Positions 1 through 8,032 of a stretch of DNA of 17,115 nucleotides are shown here, one piece after another. The notes beneath the pieces were generated by a model. That model was not told where the DNA came from. It saw nothing but the letters and a program-made list of their open reading frames with translations, and did not search any database. The translations under genes were made by a program, and so were the position numbers. The stretch lies in contig JAUVOS010000023.1 in NCBI GenBank assembly GCA_030599055.1, positions 1-17,115 of the forward strand, read 5' to 3'. This stretch comes from Lutibacter sp. GTDB taxonomy: Bacteria > Bacteroidota > Bacteroidia > Flavobacteriales > Flavobacteriaceae. The first letter of the stretch is position 1. Each line of letters begins with the position of its first letter.

Positions 1-287
1 CACTAAATTATAACGGTGGCGATATCGAAGAGTTTGAATTGAGTATTATAGGAAATGAAGATAAAGCAATAAGCTTATATCACTATGCATCCGGGACAAC
101 TTATGAATTTGAAGGTTATGGGTTTATTCAGTATAAAAATGATGGAAAAGCTTCAAGCACAAATTCAACTCAAGGTAGAAAACGTTTTAAAGTAACTCGA
201 AAAACAATTCAACGCAAAGCGCACAGCAAGACTACAAAAAGAGAACACACAAAAGACAATAAAACAAAAGCTCCGGCAAGAAAATAA
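1..287 (+). CDS. 3' end of an unrecognised protein with a lysine-rich basic tail (5' partial)
   Basis: The frame is open from position 3 to a TAA at 285-287, so the gene begins left of the window; the TTG at 39 is simply an internal codon of this frame. About 94 residues are visible. The first part (LNYNGGDIEEFELSIIGNED, then a stretch rich in Tyr, Phe and Gly) looks folded. The last 40 or so residues are dominated by Lys, Arg, Thr and Ser and resemble a disordered, nucleic-acid-binding-type tail. I do not recognise the family. It converges on the minus-strand peptidase gene at 381 and probably shares its terminator. The open reading through the edge and the terminator after the stop support a real gene. 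Confidence 0.6.
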   Translation, partial: LNYNGGDIEEFELSIIGNEDKAISLYHYASGTTYEFEGYGFIQYKNDGKASSTNSTQGRKRFKVTRKTIQRKAHSKTTKREHTKDNKTKAPARK

Positions 288-303
288 AGTTTGGTTAGTT
301 GAT

Positions 304-333
304 TTTTACAAGCTACGCCTGTAGTTTGTAAAA
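304..333 (+). other. Hairpin immediately before the shared terminator
   Basis: A 13-nt arm at 304-316 (ttttacaagctac) pairs with 321-333 (gtagtttgtaaaa) across the 4-nt loop gcct. The single non-Watson-Crick position is a G-U pair in plus-strand RNA but an A-C mismatch in minus-strand RNA. It lies between the stop of the left gene and the stronger terminator hairpin. It has no U-tract of its own, so it may be a 3' stabilising structure for the plus-strand transcript. Confidence 0.5.
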
Positions 334-337
334 CAAA

Positions 338-370
338 AAAAGGCAGTCTACCTATGGAAGACTGCCTTTT
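338..370. terminator. Bidirectional intrinsic terminator between convergent genes
   Basis: A perfect 12-bp stem, aaaaggcagtct (338-349) with agactgcctttt (359-370), and a 9-nt loop. The A/T ends give a U-tract in either direction, so it can end both the plus-strand gene stopping at 287 and the minus-strand peptidase stopping at 381. Confidence 0.9.
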
Positions 371-380
371 TAGTTATTAT

Positions 381-3300
381 TTATTCTTTGATGAGTTTAT
401 AGGTCTTTACTGCTTCATTAGCCTCCTCAGTTAACCTGACTTTTATAAAATAAATACCAGCTGAATAGTTTGAAAGATTAATACTATTGGTTCCTTCGTT
501 AAAGGAATACACTATCAAATTTTTACCCAATATATCAGATACACTGATATTTATTGAACTAATATTATTAATTTGCACCAAACCAGTAGTAGGGTTTGGG
601 AACATTAAAACATGTGCATCCACAATGCTTTCAGCAACACCAATATTGTTCTGCGTAGTGAAATTGAAAGGCCCAGCCCATGGACTAACATCACCACCTC
701 CACAATCTGCTTGCACGTAAAAGTCATATGAAGTATTAACATCCAATCCAGTTTGTGTATGTGGATTTGTCATGCCAGCAACATAAGTTCCTGTGCCTAA
801 TGAATAGTTTTCTACGCCATATTCAATATTCCAAAGGCTTTCAGATCCATTAGCTGTCCAACTCATGTCGGCAGCTTCTGTAGTAATATTTGTAACAGCT
901 AAATCTGAAGGTTCTGCACATGTGGAGCTGAGTACATTCACAGTATAATCTTCTACTTCACCAAAACCAGTATCTCCGCAAGGAATAATACTTCCTGTAT
1001 ATAAAACTCTAAGTCTCATTGTTGTATATCCTAATTGTGCATCGATAGGCACTGTGATAGTTCCTGTTCCGGTGCCTAATCCTAAAGAAGGAACATCATC
1101 TTCGTAAGTTATTATAAATTCTTCATCTGCATCTTCAAAGTCTCCGTCATAATTCCAATCTATCCAGCAACCCATTTGATCTAATGCCCAACTTTCACCG
1201 TTAATTATTGTAATAGGATAGGATTCTCTCAACGTAATATTTGTAGAAATACTTGTATAATCTGAGTATGAAGGTCCCCGTGTACTAGTGTTATCAATAT
1301 CGACAAATACTACTTGTTGAATATATTCATCAGTTGTATTACCCGATCCTGCGGCGCAATATTCCGGTACAAAACCAATAATTATTGTAAATTCTTTTTG
1401 GTTTGAATATTGACTATCAATACCACCCGTTAGGTCATTTATTACAATTGCAGGAGTTCCTAAAACAACGTCAGCGCCGGCAGTTACATTGAAAATAAAA
1501 TCTCCTGTTTCTCCAATATTTAAATCTAAAATAGGAGCTGTTGCCGTATTAATTGTTAAGTCTATCGAACTTGTTGAAAGTACAGAAAGAACATTTGTTA
1601 TGGCTGCATGGCCTGTGTTCGTTGCTTGAATAATAATATCTGCAGTTTCAGCAGGGTCTAATATACCATCGGCATTACCTGTAGCATCATCGATGACTAA
1701 ACTTTCAATAGCTAAAATAGGGGCATTAACTCTAAATGAAATATTTGAGTTGTAAGATGATTTTGTGGCACTATCCGTGATTTCTACGTCAAAAATAATA
1801 ATGTGTTGGTCGGGAATAGTATTTGCCAACTCCACAGAAAACTGTTCTGAACTAGTTTCTGTTAAACCCGGAGTTAAATCTGAAAAAGGAATATCTGTAG
1901 CATTAGATAATGATTGAACATAAGAATCTGTTGTTGTTAAGGTAACACTGATGTTTTCGGAAGTTTGTGTTCCTACATTCTTTAGTTTTAAATCTAAATT
2001 AAAACTCTCTCCAAAGTCAGCTTCATTATTATTGGCATCATTGATAACAAAACTATCAACAATAACATAAGGTCCTGAAGGAGAGATAATCAAAACATTT
2101 TCGGAATATCTGAAATAGTTTTGTTTTGTAATAGTCATTAATAAGTTAGTGCCGACATCAGGACAATTGGTCATGTCCAAAGAAGTTACACCACCACTAC
2201 TTTCAGCAGTAGTAACGATTATAGTTTCTTGGTTTACGGTATCATAATAAGTCAATGCGATAAAAGCCCCTTCATCAACAGTAACATCAAATTGAGGGTT
2301 ACCAAATACATGTTCTGTAGCAGCATTGACAACTAAATTTTGAGGCACTTCAGAATAAACATTTAAAAAAGCGTCACCATGATGGTGAAACAATCTGTGT
2401 GTAATTTGTTTACTACTTGGATTATAAGGCCAATTAGATTGTTGTAAAAAGTTTTTTCCGGCCACATTTGCAAATGCGGGTAAAATCATTCTACTTTCAG
2501 GATTTGATGTTTCACCAGGCATAAAATCAGGCCACATATTGTCATAAGCACCCCAAACAAAAGTGTCATTTACAAATGAATAAGAGACTTGTGAAGCGGC
2601 AAGTACACCAAGCGCCCCTGAGGGATTTCCATCACTTGTATGCCTGTGAAATTTTTCAGCAAAAACTTCTGAACCATAATCAAAACGTCCTGTAAGACAA
2701 TTTATCGACATAATATAAGTAAGATCTGTGTTATTTAAATTATCAATATTTGAATTGCCATAAGCAGGTTCGCCCCAACCCATTTCAAACCCATGGTCTC
2801 TATGTTGTAATATAAAAGAGCCGTTGTTAATGGCATTAGTAACTTCTGTAGCACTACCATTGTCCCAATATTCATTTCCGCCTAAATCACTAGGTAGTTC
2901 TGGCAAATAACCCAATCCGTCTTGTCCAAAATAAGTTACTACTGTTGATGTATTGGTTGCAGACGACCAAGAAGTGCTAGGTGTACCTTCATAAATATTA
3001 TTAATTGTGATCGGTTCTTTCCCAAGCTCGTTTTCCCAAAAGCCTTTTACACTTTCTGAACAAATTTGAAACCATCTTTCTGTTTGCCATCCTAAAGCTG
3101 AAATCGGATGATTATAGAAATCTGCACTTGTTGGAGGATTTGATTCGTAGTAAAGAAACTTATTAATCATGATTTCTAATTGACTTACATCATTTGCTGT
3201 TATTCTTGCAAAAGCAATATCTGGTAAATCATCATTATCAACATCTGCATAATGATTGTCAGATATATAATCTCCTGAATAAGGATGTGGATACGATTTA

Positions 3301-4265
3301 GATGTGATTCCATCAGCACCGGTTCCATAATCTGCAAGTATTAAAACAGCAACAGGAGGCGTAGTCCAATTGTTGTATATATCGTCAATCCATGTTTCAA
3401 TTGAATTTACATCATTTCCTCCGGGTATATCGGAAATCGTAAAAACACCCGTAGAAATTCCTTGTTCACGTCTAAACTCGGCTATTGTTTCTGCCCACTG
3501 GGTAAAATCAGGGTCATCAAGTGTTAATATAACATATTCATATTCACCATTTACAGATGTGTTTTTTGAATAATCTACTTGAGGTAATGAAGCATAATTC
3601 AATAAGGCGTCATCCAAAATTGGATCCCACCAACGATTTCTCAATCTATTTTCTCCAAATTGGTTGGAACCACCATTAAAACCTATTTCAAATCTAATAT
3701 CTCTATAAACGAGAAGTTCTTTTGTTTGAGGATTGTATTGAAATGGGGTTACTCCTAACATAACAACATCTACACCTCTTAATTTTGTTTTTTCGGATAA
3801 TTTAAAAGGATTTTCAGGATAGAAAGCATTTTTTGAATAGACTTTATTATTCCGTTCATATCTCAGTTCGATTTCGGTATCAAATGGAATAATTGGAGCT
3901 GGTGCTAAATCAATATTTTGATATTTTTCGATTGTATAATCTATAACTGTTAAACTTGTTTCTGCACCTTCTGGAATAGCTATATATTTTCCATTTCCGG
4001 GTAGGTCTGGCATTCCTGCATCATTAAAGAGGAAAATGCCTGGAATAGAAACATTTTTTAATGTTTCACCATTGATACTAGAATCTGTTATAGTTAAATT
4101 ATTAATAGAATACACTATCTCTAGTGAGGAAGCTTTTTTATTTACTACGGTATAACCGGCATCACCCCAATTATCCGCGTAATGAAAAGATTGTTCTTGT
4201 GCGTTTATAGCTAGTGTAAATAAAAGGATAAAAGTAAAAAGATGTAGTGTCCTATTTTTAAACAT
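381..4265 (-). CDS. Secreted C25 (gingipain-family) cysteine peptidase with FnIII and GEVED domains and T9SS sorting signal
   Basis: A 1294-residue multidomain extracellular protease. Residues 1-22 are a Sec signal peptide (hydrophobic LFTFILLFTLAINA). A gingipain-type propeptide follows, with GMPDLPG at 84-90. The peptidase C25 domain spans about 243-620; the likely catalytic dyad is His491 (in QHRDHG) and Cys523 (in SINCLTG). After it come Ig/CARDB-like beta domains (about 730-970), a GEVED domain (IDWNYDGDFED at 1035-1045, GEVEDY at 1102-1107), a fibronectin type III domain (about 1116-1204) and a C-terminal T9SS type A sorting domain (about 1212-1294, FPNPTTG, ending YKLIKE). Export should be Sec to the periplasm, then T9SS across the outer membrane, with removal of the tail. 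The substrate is unknown; family members often cleave after Arg or Lys, but no specificity can be read here. It has its own candidate promoter and terminator. Confidence 0.93.
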   Translation of the reverse strand: MFKNRTLHLFTFILLFTLAINAQEQSFHYADNWGDAGYTVVNKKASSLEIVYSINNLTITDSSINGETLKNVSIPGIFLFNDAGMPDLPGNGKYIAIPEGAETSLTVIDYTIEKYQNIDLAPAPIIPFDTEIELRYERNNKVYSKNAFYPENPFKLSEKTKLRGVDVVMLGVTPFQYNPQTKELLVYRDIRFEIGFNGGSNQFGENRLRNRWWDPILDDALLNYASLPQVDYSKNTSVNGEYEYVILTLDDPDFTQWAETIAEFRREQGISTGVFTISDIPGGNDVNSIETWIDDIYNNWTTPPVAVLILADYGTGADGITSKSYPHPYSGDYISDNHYADVDNDDLPDIAFARITANDVSQLEIMINKFLYYESNPPTSADFYNHPISALGWQTERWFQICSESVKGFWENELGKEPITINNIYEGTPSTSWSSATNTSTVVTYFGQDGLGYLPELPSDLGGNEYWDNGSATEVTNAINNGSFILQHRDHGFEMGWGEPAYGNSNIDNLNNTDLTYIMSINCLTGRFDYGSEVFAEKFHRHTSDGNPSGALGVLAASQVSYSFVNDTFVWGAYDNMWPDFMPGETSNPESRMILPAFANVAGKNFLQQSNWPYNPSSKQITHRLFHHHGDAFLNVYSEVPQNLVVNAATEHVFGNPQFDVTVDEGAFIALTYYDTVNQETIIVTTAESSGGVTSLDMTNCPDVGTNLLMTITKQNYFRYSENVLIISPSGPYVIVDSFVINDANNNEADFGESFNLDLKLKNVGTQTSENISVTLTTTDSYVQSLSNATDIPFSDLTPGLTETSSEQFSVELANTIPDQHIIIFDVEITDSATKSSYNSNISFRVNAPILAIESLVIDDATGNADGILDPAETADIIIQATNTGHAAITNVLSVLSTSSIDLTINTATAPILDLNIGETGDFIFNVTAGADVVLGTPAIVINDLTGGIDSQYSNQKEFTIIIGFVPEYCAAGSGNTTDEYIQQVVFVDIDNTSTRGPSYSDYTSISTNITLRESYPITIINGESWALDQMGCWIDWNYDGDFEDADEEFIITYEDDVPSLGLGTGTGTITVPIDAQLGYTTMRLRVLYTGSIIPCGDTGFGEVEDYTVNVLSSTCAEPSDLAVTNITTEAADMSWTANGSESLWNIEYGVENYSLGTGTYVAGMTNPHTQTGLDVNTSYDFYVQADCGGGDVSPWAGPFNFTTQNNIGVAESIVDAHVLMFPNPTTGLVQINNISSINISVSDILGKNLIVYSFNEGTNSINLSNYSAGIYFIKVRLTEEANEAVKTYKLIKE

Positions 4266-4353
4266 CGTTGAAATATAAAAAGGTTATAATTATGTTATTC
4301 GTTATAATAAAAATATCTCGGTATGCCGAAATATTTTTAGGGTTAAAAACGCC

Positions 4354-4361
4354 CAAAGGTA
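4354..4361 (-). promoter_or_regulatory. Candidate -7 promoter box (TACCTTTG) for the C25 peptidase at 381-4265
   Basis: On the minus strand this octamer fits the Bacteroidota -7 consensus TAnnTTTG and is identical to the box before the S9A peptidase at 15807. It lies 88 nt before the start codon, leaving a fairly long leader, between the upstream gene's terminator and this gene. I see no convincing -33 TTG at the expected spacing, so the call is moderate. Confidence 0.4.
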
Positions 4362-4405
4362 CAGAATCTATATTTTATGTGCAGAAATTGAAAGTGATTA
4401 ACATA

Positions 4406-4439
4406 AAAAAGGTCGTTTAAGAAATCAAACGACCTTTTT
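4406..4439. terminator. Intrinsic terminator downstream of the second C25 peptidase
   Basis: A perfect 13-bp stem, aaaaaggtcgttt (4406-4418) with aaacgaccttttt (4427-4439), and an 8-nt loop. It lies 22 nt after the stop of the 4462-7935 gene and separates the two peptidase genes transcriptionally. Confidence 0.9.
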
Positions 4440-4461
4440 AATTGATAAAGAAAAGAAACTA

Positions 4462-7400
4462 TTAATTTGAAATAATTACCTTTTTATTCATCACTTGACT
4501 ACCAGAAGTCAATCGTAAGAAATAAATACCAGAAGTTTCATCTGTATTAATTTCAAATAAAGTTTCTGTAGCCTTTCTTTGATAAATCAATTGACCATTT
4601 ATATTAAATAATTGAACTTGCACATCATTTGCTGTATTAAATTTTCTTAAATCAACCGTAAATGTTCCTTCATTAGGGTTTGGATAAACATTAATACTTG
4701 ACAGGTTGTTTTCATCAATACCTAGTGGATCATAAACACTAATTTTATAATCTTCTGTTTCACCCCATGAATAGGTACCACATGGGTTAATATTGTTTTC
4801 GTCTTCACTAACAACAATTCTCATAAATCTTGGTCCAGAAGGGATTCCCGTTGGAACTGTAAATGTTCCTTCAGCTACAAAAGTAGAACTTTGAACGTCA
4901 GTTTCAAATACCATTTCACCACTATCATCAAAATCACCATCATAATTCCAGTCAATAAAAACTTTTCCTGCTTTTGGGTAGTCTCCACCACAGGTTCCTA
5001 ATTTGATAGATATATCATTTGTTGTCCCCACTTCAAATGAATCTGTCAAAGTTGTATCTTCGGTAAAATCAGAGTAGGTGGCACAACCTCCAGCAGCTGT
5101 GTTGTTGACAACACTTCCAAATTGAACCTCTTCAATCATTGAATCAGCGGGATTTGTCGCATAAGACTCACAATATTCTGGTACAAAACCTATGATAATA
5201 GTGAAATCCTTTTGAGCAGTATATTGATTATTAGTAGCGCCTGTTACATCATTGTTGATAGTTGCTTCTGTTCCCGGTGCAACACCTGCATCTGCAGTTA
5301 CATTAAATACAAAATCACCGGTTTCACCAATTGTTAAACTTACTGTTGGGGCTGTTGCCGTATTGATAGTCATATCAGCAAAAGCAGATGAAATAGCAGA
5401 AATAACATTGGTAACATTAGCATGACCTGAATTTGTAGCTTGAATAGTTAAATCAGCTGTTTCTCCCGGGTCTAAAGTTCCATCGTCATTTCCTGTTGCG
5501 CTATCATCAATAGTTAAATCACCGATTGTAAATTCAGGAGCATTTGCAACAACCCTTAAAGTCATATCCCAAACATGACTGTCATCATCTGTAATATGAA
5601 GATCAAATACTAATGGATATTGATCGGGAACATTATCGGCAATACTAATACTAAACGCATTGTTTATTGTGCTTGTGTTACCAGCAACAATAGTTCCGTA
5701 TGTTTCAGTATCATCAATAATGCTAACATATGGGTCCGTTATTGATAATGTAGCCGTAACACCTGTAGCATCATAGCCACTACCGGTTGCTGCAACATTT
5801 TCAAGTGCAACATTGAGTTGTACAGTTTCTCCAAAATTTGGTGGTACATTGGTCGTATAGCTATTTAGCAAAACGTAGGGTTGATTATCAGGAATTACTA
5901 TTATAGTTCCTATATAAGGGACTCTATTTTGACAAGTAACTACCAAATCAGCGCCACCTTCAGATAGATCATCATTTGCAAAAGCCAAACTGGCATTACC
6001 TGTATTATCAGACATAGCAGCAGCAATTAATACGCCACCTTGAGAAAGTGCTACATAAGCATAGGGAGCAGATGCTACATTTAAACTAGTCATTTCAAGC
6101 ATTAATGTACTTGGGCTAGGTGTTACCGTCATCGCTTGAGGAGTTCCAATAAAGTTAGTAACCGAAGGGTCACCCATTAAATGATAAATTTCCCAATAAT
6201 ACTGTTTTCTAGTTGATGCTGAGGCTTCAACTGCTAAATTTCCACAAACTTGAACTTGTCCTTGCGCAGGATACCATGTACTAATATCTGATGCTTCATT
6301 GGCAAGATTGTGCCAAACACCATCATAGGCTCCTCTACCACTATCTGCATAAGTAGGTTCGGTATCAATACTACTGGTTAAGCCAACGCCCCACCAATAG
6401 TCTTCATCCCAATAAGTTGAGTTAGAACCACCAATATCACCGATAGCACCTCCGTTAGCTTTTCGTAAGGCAGCTTCACCAAAACATTCATTATCGTCAA
6501 ATTTTACGGATAAACAACAGTTTCCTATCCAAAGACCGTATTTTTCATTATTGGTCAAAGCATTTACATCAGAAGTAGTAAAACTAGGAGAACCCCAACC
6601 ACTCGAACTACAATGTGCTGAATAATTTGCAAAAGCGAGTCCGGCGTTCATATCGTTAATAATAATTGTATGAACGGCATTGTTATCTAAAGGTTGTAAA
6701 TAAAGATGGGAATTGACATTATTTGTAGCGTTAAAATAATAATTGTCTCCATACCACATCTGTCCATTACCCCAATCTTCGTATGATGAATCAGCGCCAG
6801 CAACTAAAAACACTTCTGATAGATAGGATGGGTCTGACATAGTAAATTGTTCATACATTAATGTTTTGTCAATTTGAGGTTGTAATTGCCCGGTATTTTG
6901 TGCAGAAAAACGACCGTAATATACTTCCGGTAAATTGTCACCAGTATATTCACAATATCTTAAATCTGTAACATGATCACTAGTACTCCAAGCGGGGATT
7001 TGTTGTATATCACCAACAAATAATACAAAACTCATAGGGTCAGCACCATTATAGATTCCCTCTAAATATGCTTTAATAGCTGTAGTTGTGGTACCAATAA
7101 CGTCTGTATAGGCTTCCGTTATTTTAAATCCTTTTTTAACTTTCCACTCAACAAATGGAACAAGTTGTGTTTCAAACATTCGGTCTGCAACAATCACCAT
7201 ATGTGTAGGCGCTTGTGTTATTAACTCTTTGTTATTAGAGGTGTTAAAATTAATAACTGAACCGGAGAACATATCGTTAAAGTAAGGAGCATTGTACTTC
7301 TTCTTTAAGTTTTCAGTTTTTGAGATGTCTCCATTAACGAAGTTTATATCAACTACCAAATTATTTAAAATTCGTAAACTGTTTTGTACAGGATTGTATT

Positions 7401-7935
7401 GTATCGGACTGATTTCAATTCTACCTAAACGTGTCGCTCTTAGTTGACCCGATTCTTCATAGGTTACAGTTTTGTTATTTACAAAACGGTCAGAATTATA
7501 AATCGTTTCATTTTTAACAAAAGGTACTGATTCTTCGCTTTTTGATTGTGAACGAAGTGCAGGGGCAATTAAATTTGAAATTCCATAATCAGATAGTTTG
7601 ACAATTTCTTCATCATAACTTTTAACGACAAATTCAACTTGAGCACCTTGTGGCACTTCAATTAGCTTAGATATTACAGGAATGCCGGGCATTCCTTCGT
7701 TAAAAATTTTGACAAGTCCGTCACTTTCAAGCAACATATAGTTGCCTTCTTGAAAAGTAACTGCATTCAAATTTAACGTAGAAATTGAGCTTTCTACGGT
7801 AAATCCTGTTGATTTTAAGGCTTTTACTTCAAACTTGCTTTCATTGGTTTTGAGCTTTATCTGTGTTGATTTTTGCCCATAACTAATTGTAAAAAACAAG
7901 ATTGTTACTATTAGTGAAAATAGATTTTTGTTCAT
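4462..7935 (-). CDS. Secreted C25 (gingipain-family) cysteine peptidase with GEVED domain and T9SS sorting signal
   Basis: An 1157-residue extracellular protease. Residues 1-20 form a signal peptide ending ISYG-Q. A propeptide carries GMPGIP at 81-86. The C25 catalytic domain covers about 243-600. The likely dyad is His441 (NYSAHCSSSGW) and Cys474 (GNCCLSVKFD; the second Cys aligns with Cys523 of the neighbouring paralogue by distance to the following FD). Its layout, with CFGEAALR and ALRKANGGAIG after the Cys and HLMGDPS near the domain end, is the classic Rgp-like arrangement. Ig-like domains (about 680-915), a GEVED domain (IDWNYDGDFDD at 994-1004, GETEDY at 1058-1063) and a T9SS type A domain (about 1072-1157, YPNPNEG) follow. 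Unlike its neighbour it lacks an FnIII module. No terminator is visible between the upstream ALDH gene (97 bp away) and this gene, so read-through is possible. Confidence 0.93.
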   Translation of the reverse strand: MNKNLFSLIVTILFFTISYGQKSTQIKLKTNESKFEVKALKSTGFTVESSISTLNLNAVTFQEGNYMLLESDGLVKIFNEGMPGIPVISKLIEVPQGAQVEFVVKSYDEEIVKLSDYGISNLIAPALRSQSKSEESVPFVKNETIYNSDRFVNNKTVTYEESGQLRATRLGRIEISPIQYNPVQNSLRILNNLVVDINFVNGDISKTENLKKKYNAPYFNDMFSGSVINFNTSNNKELITQAPTHMVIVADRMFETQLVPFVEWKVKKGFKITEAYTDVIGTTTTAIKAYLEGIYNGADPMSFVLFVGDIQQIPAWSTSDHVTDLRYCEYTGDNLPEVYYGRFSAQNTGQLQPQIDKTLMYEQFTMSDPSYLSEVFLVAGADSSYEDWGNGQMWYGDNYYFNATNNVNSHLYLQPLDNNAVHTIIINDMNAGLAFANYSAHCSSSGWGSPSFTTSDVNALTNNEKYGLWIGNCCLSVKFDDNECFGEAALRKANGGAIGDIGGSNSTYWDEDYWWGVGLTSSIDTEPTYADSGRGAYDGVWHNLANEASDISTWYPAQGQVQVCGNLAVEASASTRKQYYWEIYHLMGDPSVTNFIGTPQAMTVTPSPSTLMLEMTSLNVASAPYAYVALSQGGVLIAAAMSDNTGNASLAFANDDLSEGGADLVVTCQNRVPYIGTIIVIPDNQPYVLLNSYTTNVPPNFGETVQLNVALENVAATGSGYDATGVTATLSITDPYVSIIDDTETYGTIVAGNTSTINNAFSISIADNVPDQYPLVFDLHITDDDSHVWDMTLRVVANAPEFTIGDLTIDDSATGNDDGTLDPGETADLTIQATNSGHANVTNVISAISSAFADMTINTATAPTVSLTIGETGDFVFNVTADAGVAPGTEATINNDVTGATNNQYTAQKDFTIIIGFVPEYCESYATNPADSMIEEVQFGSVVNNTAAGGCATYSDFTEDTTLTDSFEVGTTNDISIKLGTCGGDYPKAGKVFIDWNYDGDFDDSGEMVFETDVQSSTFVAEGTFTVPTGIPSGPRFMRIVVSEDENNINPCGTYSWGETEDYKISVYDPLGIDENNLSSINVYPNPNEGTFTVDLRKFNTANDVQVQLFNINGQLIYQRKATETLFEINTDETSGIYFLRLTSGSQVMNKKVIISN

Positions 7936-8032
7936 AATTAACTATTTTGATTTATATATGATTACTATATATTCTTACTCAAAAATTAGTTAGTAGTATT
8001 TTTAAAATATAATCAATCTAATACTTCTTATA

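Noticed and set aside
487..720. Plus-strand open frame of 77 codons inside the first peptidase gene
   Set aside because: It lies antisense to the FnIII/T9SS coding region, has no motif or promoter, and the minus frame is unambiguous.
381..7935. Interpretation of the C25 peptidases as gingipain virulence factors
   Set aside because: Only the family and secretion route are visible; the domain mix (GEVED, FnIII) is common in environmental flavobacteria, and nothing points to a host.
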